Of a DNA stretch of 64,000 nt, positions 33,386 to 41,844 are shown piece by piece (the first letter of the stretch is position 1; every line of letters starts with the position of its first letter). The notes beneath the pieces were generated by a model, which searched no databases, had not been told where the DNA came from, and saw only the letters and a program-made list of their open reading frames with translations. The stretch is from JAAYFJ01 sp964344295 (GTDB lineage: Bacteria; Bacillota; Clostridia; Tissierellales; Peptoniphilaceae), in assembly GCA_964344295.1 (NCBI GenBank), contig CAYFMR010000001.1, positions 1 to 64,000 of the forward strand, read 5' to 3'. Position numbers and translations under genes: made by a program.

Positions 33386-36300
33386 ATGGGTAAACTAATG
33401 TTAACGATGGATGGTAATACCGCTGCAGCGCATATGGCGTATGCTTTTACAGATGTAGCAGCGATTTATCCCATTACTCCATCTTCTACTATGGCAGAAC
33501 ACATTGACGCCTGGGCCGCTGATGGTCGTCTGAATGTGTTTGGACAAAAGGTGCAAGTAAAAGAGATGCAATCAGAAGCAGGTGCCGCCGGTGCCGTTCA
33601 CGGTTCCTTGCAAGCCGGATCTCTAACTACTACTTTTACGGCATCCCAAGGATTATTGTTAATGATTCCTAATATGTACAAAATTGCAGGGGAATTATTA
33701 CCGGGTGTGTTCCACGTATCGGCACGCGCCTTAGCTGGTCATGCCTTAAGTATTTTCGGCGATCACCAAGACGTTATGGCCGCACGTGCTACTGGCTTTG
33801 CCTTCTTGGCATCCGGTAGTGTGCAAGAAGTTATGGATCTAGGTGGATTGGCTCACTTATGTGCGATTAAGTCTCGTGTTCCCTTTGTTCATTTCTTTGA
33901 TGGTTTCCGCACCAGCCACGAAATTCAAAAAATTGAAGTATTGGATTATGATGAGATTCGCGACATACTTGACTACGAAGCAGTTAAAGCATTCCGCGAA
34001 AGATCCGTCAATCCTGAACACCCATTTACAAGAGGAACAGCTCAAAACCCTGACATCTATTTCCAAGAAGTGGAAGCAGCAAACCGCTATTATGATGCAG
34101 TGCCCGACATTGTTAGCGATTATATGAAAGAGATGTCTCGTGTGACTGGACGTACGTACAAACCGTTTGTTTATTATGGCGATCCTGAAGCAGAAAATAT
34201 TATCATTGCCATGGGCTCAGTTACCCAAACCATTGAAGAAACAATCGATTACCTTCGTGCCAAAGGCGAAAAAGTTGGTGTTGTGGAAGTTCACTTGTAT
34301 CGTCCGTTTAGTAAGAAATATTTCTTAGACGCTGTGCCGGCAAGTGTAAAACGCATTGCTGTTTTAGACCGTACGAAGGAAAAGGGTTCCATCGGTGAAC
34401 CTTTATACCTGGACGTAAAGAGCATTTACTATGACCGTGAAGATGCGCCGTTGATCGTTGGTGGCCGCTACGGACTGGGATCTAAGGATACAACCCCTTC
34501 TCAAATCAATGCAGTTTTCGAAAACTTGAAACAAGATGAACCTAAAAATGGTTTTACCATTGGTATCGTAGATGATGTGACTCATCATTCTCTGGCGATC
34601 AAGGAACAGATTGTTACCGAACCAAAGAGCACGATTAAATGTAAGTTCTGGGGCTTTGGCTCTGACGGAACTGTAGGTGCGAATAAGAGTGCAATCAAGA
34701 TCATTGGTGATGGTACCGATATGTATGCTCAAGGCTACTTTGACTACGACAGCAAAAAATCTGGCGGTATCACCGTATCTCACTTACGATTTGGCCATGA
34801 ACCGATTAAATCGACCTATTTAATTTCTGAACCTGATTTTATTTCTTGCTCCAAACAAGCCTATGTTAACCAATATGATTTGTTAAGAGGCATTAAAAAA
34901 GGCGGTACTTTCCTGTTGAACACCACTTGGAGCATGGATGAGCTTGAAGAGCATCTTCCTGCAAAGCTTAAGCGCGATATCGCAGCAAATGATGTTAAGT
35001 TTTACATTATTAATGCAACCAAAATCGCAGAAGAAATTGGATTAAGCGGTCGCATTAACATGATTATGCAATCTGCCTTCTTTAAACTGGCTAATGTTAT
35101 CCCCATTGATATGGCAGTGGATAAGTTGAAACAATCCATCATTCGCGACTATGGTGCAAAAGGTGATGACATCGTCAATATGAACTTTGCAGCTGTAGAA
35201 GCAGGCATGAATTCTTTCGTTGAAGTTCAAGTGCCAACATCCTGGGCTGATGCGAAAGATGAAGTAAAAGAAAAGAAACCTGTACCGGAATTCATCGAAA
35301 AGATATTAGAACCAATGGTTCGACAAGAAGGAAATGATTTGCCCGTATCTGCATTTGTAGGCATGGAAGATGGTACTTTCCCGGCAGGTACATCTGCATA
35401 TGAAAAACGTGGTATTGCAGTAAAGGTTCCTGAATGGAATGAGAATAACTGTATCCAATGTAACCGTTGTTCCATGGTTTGTCCTCACGCAGCAGTCAGA
35501 CCCTTCTTGGTACCGAAAGATGCAAAAGATAAACCGGAAGCATTCGAAACAATTCCTGCTAGAGGATCGGGTCTAGAAGATTATGAATACCGCATTCAAG
35601 TGTCCACTTTAGACTGTACGGGATGCGGAAACTGTGCTCAAGTATGCCCGGCTAAAGAAAAAGCACTAGTGATGAAACCCTTAGATGAACAGATTGCAAA
35701 GCAAGATGGCAACTGGGATTACGCGATGAGTCTGAAAAACATGGGATCTGAAGTGGGGCACGCCAATGTCCGAGATACCCAATTCTCTGAGCCCTTATTA
35801 CAATTCTCTGGTGCCTGCGCTGGTTGTGGTGAAACGGCTTATGTGAAACTGGCAACGCAACTATTTGGTGAACGCATGATGATTGCTAACGCAACGGGAT
35901 GCTCTTCCATCTGGGGTGGCTCCGCACCATCCACACCATATTGTGCAAATCAAGATGGACGTGGACCTTCTTGGGCAAACTCCTTGTTTGAAGATAATGC
36001 TGAATACGGCTATGGTATGGCAATTTCTCTTAAAGCAAATCGCTTAAAACTAGAAAAAGCGATGCGTGACTTTATGAAACTTGATGTATGCAAAGAAACA
36101 AACGCCATTTTACAAGAATGGATTGACCATCAAAATGACGTCCAAAAAACAAAAGAAGCTTATGAAGCCATTGTAAAATTAAGCGAAAGAGATTTTGGAA
36201 CCCCAGAAGCCAATGAAGCGTTTGCCAAAATCGTAGAACACAAAGACTTCATCGTGAAGAAATCTGTGTGGATTATTGGTGGAGATGGTTGGGGCTATGA

Positions 36301-36907
36301 TATTGGATTCGGTGGTGTGGATCACGTCCTAGCTTCCGGCGAAGACCTAAACATTTTGGTACTGGATACAGAAGTATATTCCAACACAGGTGGACAATCC
36401 TCAAAATCTACGCCGACAGCAGCCGTTGCACAATTTGCTGCAGCAGGTAAAAAAGTCAAGAAAAAAGACTTGGGTATGATCGCTGCCACCTACGGTTATG
36501 TGTATGTCGCTCAAATTGCCTTAGGTGCTGACATGAACCATGCATTACAAGTCATGAAAGAAGCAGAAAGCTATGAAGGACCGTCCTTGATCATTGCCTA
36601 TGCTCCTTGTATCAACCACGGTATCCGTGCTGGTATGGGAATGACAGTTAATCAAGAGAAACTTGCTGTTGAAGCAGGATATTGGCACCTATATCGCTTT
36701 GACCCAAGAAGAGCAGAAGCGGGTCAAAATCCGTTTAGCTTAGACTCCAAAGAACCCACAGGAAGCTTTATGGACTTCATTATGAGTGAAGTACGTTATC
36801 GCTCATTACAACAAAAATTCCCTGAAGAATCCAAAGCACTGTTTGCCAAAGCAGAAAAAGACGCTAAGCAACGTTATCAAAATTACGTTCGCATGGCACG
36901 TGACTAA
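33386..36907 (+). CDS. nifJ: Pyruvate:ferredoxin (flavodoxin) oxidoreductase
   Basis: Single-chain homodimeric PFOR, 1173 residues, oxidising pyruvate to acetyl-CoA and CO2 with ferredoxin as acceptor; the central oxygen-sensitive step of anaerobic fermentation. Order: pyrimidine-binding domain (GNTAAAHMAYAFTDVAAIYPITPSS, seen in part as AIYPITPSSTMAEH near 29), domains III-IV, the 2[4Fe-4S] domain with CIQCNRCSMVCP (about 690-701) and CTGCGNCAQVCP (about 745-756), proximal cluster CAGCGE near 812, and TPP motif GDGWGYDIGFGG near 968 with NTGGQSSKSTP near 1000. AAAAGGAGG before the ATG, own promoter and terminator. Codon use is that of a highly expressed gene. Confidence 0.97.
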   Translation: MGKLMLTMDGNTAAAHMAYAFTDVAAIYPITPSSTMAEHIDAWAADGRLNVFGQKVQVKEMQSEAGAAGAVHGSLQAGSLTTTFTASQGLLLMIPNMYKIAGELLPGVFHVSARALAGHALSIFGDHQDVMAARATGFAFLASGSVQEVMDLGGLAHLCAIKSRVPFVHFFDGFRTSHEIQKIEVLDYDEIRDILDYEAVKAFRERSVNPEHPFTRGTAQNPDIYFQEVEAANRYYDAVPDIVSDYMKEMSRVTGRTYKPFVYYGDPEAENIIIAMGSVTQTIEETIDYLRAKGEKVGVVEVHLYRPFSKKYFLDAVPASVKRIAVLDRTKEKGSIGEPLYLDVKSIYYDREDAPLIVGGRYGLGSKDTTPSQINAVFENLKQDEPKNGFTIGIVDDVTHHSLAIKEQIVTEPKSTIKCKFWGFGSDGTVGANKSAIKIIGDGTDMYAQGYFDYDSKKSGGITVSHLRFGHEPIKSTYLISEPDFISCSKQAYVNQYDLLRGIKKGGTFLLNTTWSMDELEEHLPAKLKRDIAANDVKFYIINATKIAEEIGLSGRINMIMQSAFFKLANVIPIDMAVDKLKQSIIRDYGAKGDDIVNMNFAAVEAGMNSFVEVQVPTSWADAKDEVKEKKPVPEFIEKILEPMVRQEGNDLPVSAFVGMEDGTFPAGTSAYEKRGIAVKVPEWNENNCIQCNRCSMVCPHAAVRPFLVPKDAKDKPEAFETIPARGSGLEDYEYRIQVSTLDCTGCGNCAQVCPAKEKALVMKPLDEQIAKQDGNWDYAMSLKNMGSEVGHANVRDTQFSEPLLQFSGACAGCGETAYVKLATQLFGERMMIANATGCSSIWGGSAPSTPYCANQDGRGPSWANSLFEDNAEYGYGMAISLKANRLKLEKAMRDFMKLDVCKETNAILQEWIDHQNDVQKTKEAYEAIVKLSERDFGTPEANEAFAKIVEHKDFIVKKSVWIIGGDGWGYDIGFGGVDHVLASGEDLNILVLDTEVYSNTGGQSSKSTPTAAVAQFAAAGKKVKKKDLGMIAATYGYVYVAQIALGADMNHALQVMKEAESYEGPSLIIAYAPCINHGIRAGMGMTVNQEKLAVEAGYWHLYRFDPRRAEAGQNPFSLDSKEPTGSFMDFIMSEVRYRSLQQKFPEESKALFAKAEKDAKQRYQNYVRMARD

Positions 36908-36915
36908 GATAATAG

Positions 36916-36951
36916 AAAAAACTCCGAAGGTTTAACCTTCGGAGTTTTTTT
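36916..36951 (+). terminator. Terminator of PFOR
   Basis: ACTCCGAAGG (36921-36930) pairs with CCTTCGGAGT (36936-36945) followed by seven Ts. The end of the U tract overlaps the murB -35 box. Confidence 0.93.
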
Positions 36952-36978
36952 GATTTACAGCGCTGTATAAGGTAAAAT
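36950..36978 (+). promoter_or_regulatory. Promoter of the murB operon
   Basis: TTGATT (36950-36955), 17-base spacer, TAAAAT (36973-36978), 28 bases before murB. The -35 begins in the U tract of the PFOR terminator. Confidence 0.6.
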
Positions 36979-37005
36979 AGGAACAGAAAGTCATGGAGGT
37001 AAATT

Positions 37006-37896
37006 ATGAATTATTCCTTTAGACATCCTCATGTGAGAGAGGATGTATCGATGGCTCCTTATACATCGTTTAGAGCAGGAGGACGCGCTCGCTATTTTTT
37101 GGAAGTGCAATCAGCTGATGAGATCATAGCTGTGATAGAAGAAGCAAAAGAGCAGTCCATCCCTTTTTATATTTTAGGCAATGGATCCAATACCTTAGTG
37201 AGGGACGGTGGATATCATGGCCTCATCCTAAAAATAGGCAGCGGTTTATCGGCAATGACCGTTAATGATACCATAGTGACGGCTGGTGCTGGTGCTTTAT
37301 TAAGCACTGTAGCTAATTGTGCCATGGAAGCCTCATTGTCCGGATTGGAATTTGCTTCAGGAATTCCCGGTTCTGTGGGTGGCGGAGTAAGAATGAATGC
37401 AGGTGCCTATGATGGCGAGATAAAAGATGTGCTTTATCAGGCAACGATTTATGATCCCAGTAAGGGTGTTGTGATCTATGATAATCCCAGCATGGAATTT
37501 GGCTATCGCCATAGTGCTATTGCTGGAACAGAACGCATAATTCTAGAGGTACAGTTTGAATTAACTCCGGGGCAGCAAGGTGATATTAAAGGCAAGATGG
37601 ACGATTTTAATCGCCGGCGGGCAGCGAAACAACCACTACAGCACCCCAGTGCTGGTTCGACATTTAAACGGCCTCCCAATCATTATGCTGGGAGATTGAT
37701 TGAAGAGTCTGGATTGAAAGGGTTGCAGTATGGAGATGCTCAAGTGGCTCATAAACACGCTGGATTTATCATTAATCGTGGTCACGCTTCGGCTACCGAC
37801 ATTGAAACATTAATGGATATGGTGATTTTAACGGTTCAAGATAAATTTGGTGTAACATTAGAACCTGAGGTTCAGGTAATTGGTGAAAGACTTTGA
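37006..37896 (+). CDS. murB: UDP-N-acetylenolpyruvoylglucosamine reductase
   Basis: FAD enzyme making UDP-N-acetylmuramic acid, 296 residues (type II MurB, no insert). FAD-binding segments YTSFRAGGRA (about 20-29), LGNGSNTLVRDGG near 57 and ASGIPGSVGGGVRMNAGAYDG near 119 (seen in parts); catalytic Ser in HPSAGSTFKRP (about 215-225) and Glu in LEPEVQVIG at the end. First gene of a ten-gene run murB, PHP, rapZ, yvcK, nudix, whiA, dnaE, pfkA, pyk, clc with tiny gaps or overlaps. TTGA overlap with the next gene. Confidence 0.96.
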   Translation: MNYSFRHPHVREDVSMAPYTSFRAGGRARYFLEVQSADEIIAVIEEAKEQSIPFYILGNGSNTLVRDGGYHGLILKIGSGLSAMTVNDTIVTAGAGALLSTVANCAMEASLSGLEFASGIPGSVGGGVRMNAGAYDGEIKDVLYQATIYDPSKGVVIYDNPSMEFGYRHSAIAGTERIILEVQFELTPGQQGDIKGKMDDFNRRRAAKQPLQHPSAGSTFKRPPNHYAGRLIEESGLKGLQYGDAQVAHKHAGFIINRGHASATDIETLMDMVILTVQDKFGVTLEPEVQVIGERL

Positions 37897-38624
37897 AACT
37901 TATCGGAGACTATCATACGCATACAACATTCAGCCATGGAAGCGGAACTATTGAAGACAATTTGAAAGCGGCCATCCAAAAAGAGCTCGCTTTTGTTGGA
38001 ATTAGTGATCATGGACCAGCTCATATACTACACGGCTTAAAGCGCAGTGAGTTGCCTGTGATGAGGCGAGAAGTAGATCGTCTCAATGAAAAGTATAGCG
38101 CTTATGGCACCAAGGTTTTACTCGGGGTGGAAGCGAATGTCACATCCTTTAAGGGAGACATTGATGTCAGGCCATCTGATCTGCAATATTATGATTTTCT
38201 ATTGTTAGGATATCATTATATGACTCGTATGTTGAGCTGGAAAGATGCTTGGCAATGGTATATAGCAAATTCAGTTGATCAATGGATTATCAAGCGAGAA
38301 ACGTATCGACAATACATCACACAAGCCTTGATTCAAGCTGTCCAACGTTATCCTATAACAGCCGTTACTCATCCAGGAGCTAAGGTACATTTGGATTTAC
38401 AACGGTTGGCTGACGCCTGTTTCGCGGCAGACACAGCTTTGGAAGTTAATGAAAAAAACCACCATTTAAATGTAGCAGAGTTGATTTTACTTAGAGAGCA
38501 TGAAGTGCCTTTATTAGTCAGTAGTGACGCACATCGTCCTGAGGATGTTGGGTGCATTGAGCAAGTTAGAAGACGCTTGCAAGAGGCCGGAATCTCTACA
38601 GAGCGTATCATAAATGGAAGGTGA
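37893..38624 (+). CDS. PHP domain phosphoesterase
   Basis: 243 residues of the polymerase/histidinol-phosphatase (PHP) fold. Metal-binding residues: DYHTHTTFSHGSG (about 5-17), GISDHGP near 35, E in GVEANV near 74, H in LGYHY near 103, THPG near 151 and SSDAHRPEDVG near 210. This gene sits between murB and rapZ in many Clostridia; the substrate is not known, and HisJ-like activity is only a family guess. Start is a TTG that overlaps the murB stop (TTGA) after GGTGAAAG. Confidence 0.85.
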   Translation: MKLIGDYHTHTTFSHGSGTIEDNLKAAIQKELAFVGISDHGPAHILHGLKRSELPVMRREVDRLNEKYSAYGTKVLLGVEANVTSFKGDIDVRPSDLQYYDFLLLGYHYMTRMLSWKDAWQWYIANSVDQWIIKRETYRQYITQALIQAVQRYPITAVTHPGAKVHLDLQRLADACFAADTALEVNEKNHHLNVAELILLREHEVPLLVSSDAHRPEDVGCIEQVRRRLQEAGISTERIINGR

Positions 38625-38628
38625 TCCG

Positions 38629-39477
38629 ATGGAAATACTGTTAATTACAGGCATGAGTGGCGCAGGAAAATCTAATGCGCTAAGAACATTCGAAGATCTT
38701 GGATACTATTGTATGGACAATCTACCTCCTGCTTTGCTCGATCAGTTTATCGAACTATGCTATTCGACAAATAAGAAAATAGAGCGAGTGGCGATTGGCA
38801 TTGATACACGTGGTGGCATTTTTTTCGAAGACTTCTTCAAAGGATTGGAAAGTCTCAGTCATCAGCATGTTGATTTTAAAATTTTATTTATGGATGCGGA
38901 TGATCATGTCTTGGTCAAACGTTACAAAGAGCTTCGCAGACCACACCCTCTCAACCCGGATGGCAGTCTTACAAAAGGGATAGAAGTGGAAAGGAAAAGG
39001 CTGGAGCACGTTAAGCAGATTGCCAATTATATCCTAGATACGTCAAATATGTCTAGTACACAGTTAAAACATGAGTTGCGTAATTTATTTAAGGACGGAG
39101 CATTACAAAAAATCACGATCTCGATTGTGTCTTTTGGTTTTAAAAATGGGATTTTACTTGATGGTGATATGATATTTGATGTGCGTTTTTTACCCAATCC
39201 GTTTTATAACCAAGATCTTAGGCCATTGAATGGGTTGCAGCGAGAAACAAAGGACTTTATTTTTTCTTGGGAGCAAACAGACGTTTTTATTGAGAAGGCT
39301 CAAGATATGATTGAGTTTTTACTGCCGCACTATGTGGATGAAGGAAAGACGCAACTGGTGATTGGCATTGGATGCACAGGTGGATTTCATCGCAGTGTAG
39401 CCATAGCGGAAGAGTTAAAAAGCCGATTGGTCGGAGACAATCATCGCGTCACAATTAGCCACAGGGATTTAAGGTGA
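38629..39477 (+). CDS. rapZ: RNase adapter/nucleotide-binding protein RapZ (YvcJ)
   Basis: 282 residues. Walker A in GMSGAGKSNA (about 8-17), Walker B-like MDNLPPALLD near 32, and the C-terminal domain with IGIGCTGGFHRSVAIAEEL (about 243-261). In E. coli it controls GlmZ/GlmS; in Firmicutes YvcJ binds UDP-GlcNAc-related signals and NTPs and is linked to the neighbouring yvcK. ATG at 38629 follows AAGGTGATC and overlaps nothing; the PHP gene ends 4 bases earlier. The longer frame from 38614 starts before the ribosome site. Confidence 0.93.
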   Translation: MEILLITGMSGAGKSNALRTFEDLGYYCMDNLPPALLDQFIELCYSTNKKIERVAIGIDTRGGIFFEDFFKGLESLSHQHVDFKILFMDADDHVLVKRYKELRRPHPLNPDGSLTKGIEVERKRLEHVKQIANYILDTSNMSSTQLKHELRNLFKDGALQKITISIVSFGFKNGILLDGDMIFDVRFLPNPFYNQDLRPLNGLQRETKDFIFSWEQTDVFIEKAQDMIEFLLPHYVDEGKTQLVIGIGCTGGFHRSVAIAEELKSRLVGDNHRVTISHRDLR

Positions 39478-39481
39478 TGTT

Positions 39482-40465
39482 ATGGATTACCGTCGAGAAC
39501 CACATGTTGTCGTACTGGGAGGTGGAACCGGGCTTTCCGTCTTACTTTCTGGTTTAAAACGATTTACAAGCTATATTACGGCCGTGGTGACCGTTGCAGA
39601 TGATGGTGGAGGATCAGGAGTTTTAAGGGAGGACATAGGGATGCTACCACCCGGAGATATTCGGGCGTGCATTCTCGCATTGGCTAATGTAGAGCCTAAA
39701 ATGGAAAAACTCTTAAATTATCGATTCACCCAGGGTACATTAACTGGACAGAGTTTTGGAAACTTATTTTTGGCGGCAATGAACGGTATCTATGGCCGTT
39801 TTGACTTGGCTGTACAAGAAACATCTAGTGTTTTAGCGGTCACTGGTAAAGTGTATCCGGTGTCATTACAAGACGCGCAGCTGAGAGCAGAGTTTAAAAA
39901 TGGCCAAATGATTGTAGGCGAGTCAGCGATACCGCGTTATGCTCGTGAATATGGAACGAGAATCAAACAAATGAGTTATGAACGAGAAATTTATTCCTCA
40001 TCACAAGTTTTGGAAGCAATTGATTCGGCAGACCTCATCGTATTAGGACCTGGAAGCCTCTACACATCGGTCATACCAAATCTATTGGTAGAAGGTATTG
40101 TCTCATCCTTAAAAAATACACGAGCGCCAAAGGTCTATATTGCGAATGTGATGACACAAAATGGAGAGACCTATCAATATACCGTGAAGAACCACGTAGA
40201 AGCTCTACTGGCGCATAGCTATGACGAATTGCTGGATTACGTGATTATAAATGATGCTGAGATTCCGGAAAGTGACCTGGTACGCTATGCAGAAGAAGGT
40301 AGTGACCCGGTATTATACTTGCCCGAAGATCAAAAGTATCTCGAAGAAAAGAAGATTGAGCCAATATTAGGCAATTATTATGAAGTGAAAAGCGGTTATA
40401 TACGTCACAATAGCGTGGCTATCAGTCAAAAACTCTTATCAATCGCAGATTTACACCAGTCGTGA
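39482..40465 (+). CDS. yvcK: Gluconeogenesis factor YvcK (CofD-like)
   Basis: 327 residues of the CofD/UPF0052 family. Nucleotide-binding VVLGGGTGLSVLLSGLK (about 9-25), VADDGGGSGVLRED near 38, PGDIRACILAL near 55 and LGPGSLYTSVIPNLLV near 184. Required in B. subtilis for growth on gluconeogenic carbon and for cell wall precursor control through UDP-GlcNAc binding (GlmR). Follows rapZ by 4 bases with AAGGTGATG. Suits a cell that lives on amino acids and must make sugars. Confidence 0.93.
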   Translation: MDYRREPHVVVLGGGTGLSVLLSGLKRFTSYITAVVTVADDGGGSGVLREDIGMLPPGDIRACILALANVEPKMEKLLNYRFTQGTLTGQSFGNLFLAAMNGIYGRFDLAVQETSSVLAVTGKVYPVSLQDAQLRAEFKNGQMIVGESAIPRYAREYGTRIKQMSYEREIYSSSQVLEAIDSADLIVLGPGSLYTSVIPNLLVEGIVSSLKNTRAPKVYIANVMTQNGETYQYTVKNHVEALLAHSYDELLDYVIINDAEIPESDLVRYAEEGSDPVLYLPEDQKYLEEKKIEPILGNYYEVKSGYIRHNSVAISQKLLSIADLHQS

Positions 40466-40474
40466 GGTGATTTT

Positions 40475-40894
40475 ATGGCAGAAGTTAGTGCCGGAGGCAT
40501 TGTTGTTTATCACAATTCTATATGCTTGTTGCAAAAGTATTCCGGAGACTGGGTTCTACCAAAGGGACGACGGGAACAGGGAGAGTCTTTGCAAGAAACG
40601 GCATTACGAGAAGTCTTTGAAGAAGCTAAGGTGCATGCAGAGATTTTAGGTTACGTGGGTGCGATAGCCTATGACTATTGTATTTGCCATATGCAATATA
40701 AACGTCGAAAAAGAGTGTATTGGTTTTTAATGAAGGCACACAATAACCAATGTCAACCTTTACGCAAAGAAGGCTTTAAAAAAGCAATGTTTGTAGAAAT
40801 GAATAAAGCAAAGGTGATTTTGGCTTTTGAAAGTGAACAGCAAATGGTAAAACGAGCGGTTGAATTGCTGCAGAAGCAAGGAGAGGAAAGATGA
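40475..40894 (+). CDS. NUDIX hydrolase
   Basis: 139 residues with one Nudix box: G-x5-E-x7-REVFEE, starting GRREQGESLQETAL near residue 32 and ending REVFEEAKV. The Gly normally two residues after EE is Lys here, a minor departure; the catalytic REVxEE glutamates are present. WVLPKGRREQGE is the usual lead-in. Substrate unknown (house-cleaning of nucleotides or Ap4A-like). Starts 9 bases after yvcK with GAGGTGA; its stop overlaps the whiA start by ATGA. Confidence 0.88.
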   Translation: MAEVSAGGIVVYHNSICLLQKYSGDWVLPKGRREQGESLQETALREVFEEAKVHAEILGYVGAIAYDYCICHMQYKRRKRVYWFLMKAHNNQCQPLRKEGFKKAMFVEMNKAKVILAFESEQQMVKRAVELLQKQGEER

Positions 40895-41844
40895 GCTTCG
40901 CAAGAGATGTGAAAGCGGAATTATGTCAAGAGATCCCCTTGATAACTCAGGAACGGTTGGCAGTTTTAGCCGGTTTTATCAGTGCATGCGGAACGATTAA
41001 AATCCGAGGCTTTTCGCAATATAGCTTAGCTTTTACAGGAGAAAACCCCACTGTTATTCGTTATTTATTTTCCATCATAAAAGCGCAGTATGGCTATGTT
41101 GGGGAGATTTATGTAGAAAAAGACTATCAACTCCAGCGTCGAAACTTGTACCGTTTACTCATTGAAGACCTCCATATCACTAAAGAAATTTTGTTTGATA
41201 CCCATATGATTGCAGATGGGTACGTGGTTACTGGGAGCAACTTGCGCATGGAGGAGGCGCTATTAGCCTCGGAAGATCAAACCTATGCTTTTTTGAAAGG
41301 TTTTTTTCTGGGGAGCGGCACTGTGCTTCATCCGCAGAAATATTATTTATTAGAATTTTTAGCTAGCATGGAATACCAAGCAGATTTGTTGACACGATTA
41401 CTTGAAAACATGTCCTATGTAGTACATCGTGCTAAACGGGGCAACTACTATGTGGTAGCGATTCGTGATGGCAATGGTTTATCTGAATTACTAACAGGTC
41501 TAGGTGCCTATCAAGCTTTGTTCGTATTAGAAAATGTGCGTATTCAAAAGGACATCAATAATCAAGTCAATCGCTTAGTGAACTGCGAGACGGCGAATGT
41601 AAGTCGCATTGCTAATCAGTCGATTGAGCAGCGTCAAGTCATTGAGCAGCTAAAGCAAATGAGCCTTTGGAATGACATCGATGAAACGACAAAAAAGTTG
41701 GCAAATTTAAGAATACAATATCCTTATGACAGTTTGACAGCTTTAGGAGAGAGGATGGATCCTCCGTTGACGAAATCTGCAGTTCACTACCGACTAAATA
41801 AGTTGAAAAATTATAAAAAGGAATTGGAGAGAGATAAAAGTTGA
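40891..41844 (+). CDS. whiA: WhiA, DNA-binding protein of cell division and chromosome organisation
   Basis: 317 residues: N-terminal LAGLIDADG-homing-endonuclease-like domain (SFARDVKAELCQE at the start, LAGFISACGTIKI near 26, KGFFLGSGTVLHP near 139) without nuclease residues, and a C-terminal helix-turn-helix (ERMDPPLTKSAVHYRLNKL near 288). In B. subtilis WhiA influences FtsZ ring formation and chromosome segregation. Conserved position after yvcK. ATGA overlap with nudix and TTGA overlap with dnaE. Confidence 0.95.
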   Translation: MSFARDVKAELCQEIPLITQERLAVLAGFISACGTIKIRGFSQYSLAFTGENPTVIRYLFSIIKAQYGYVGEIYVEKDYQLQRRNLYRLLIEDLHITKEILFDTHMIADGYVVTGSNLRMEEALLASEDQTYAFLKGFFLGSGTVLHPQKYYLLEFLASMEYQADLLTRLLENMSYVVHRAKRGNYYVVAIRDGNGLSELLTGLGAYQALFVLENVRIQKDINNQVNRLVNCETANVSRIANQSIEQRQVIEQLKQMSLWNDIDETTKKLANLRIQYPYDSLTALGERMDPPLTKSAVHYRLNKLKNYKKELERDKS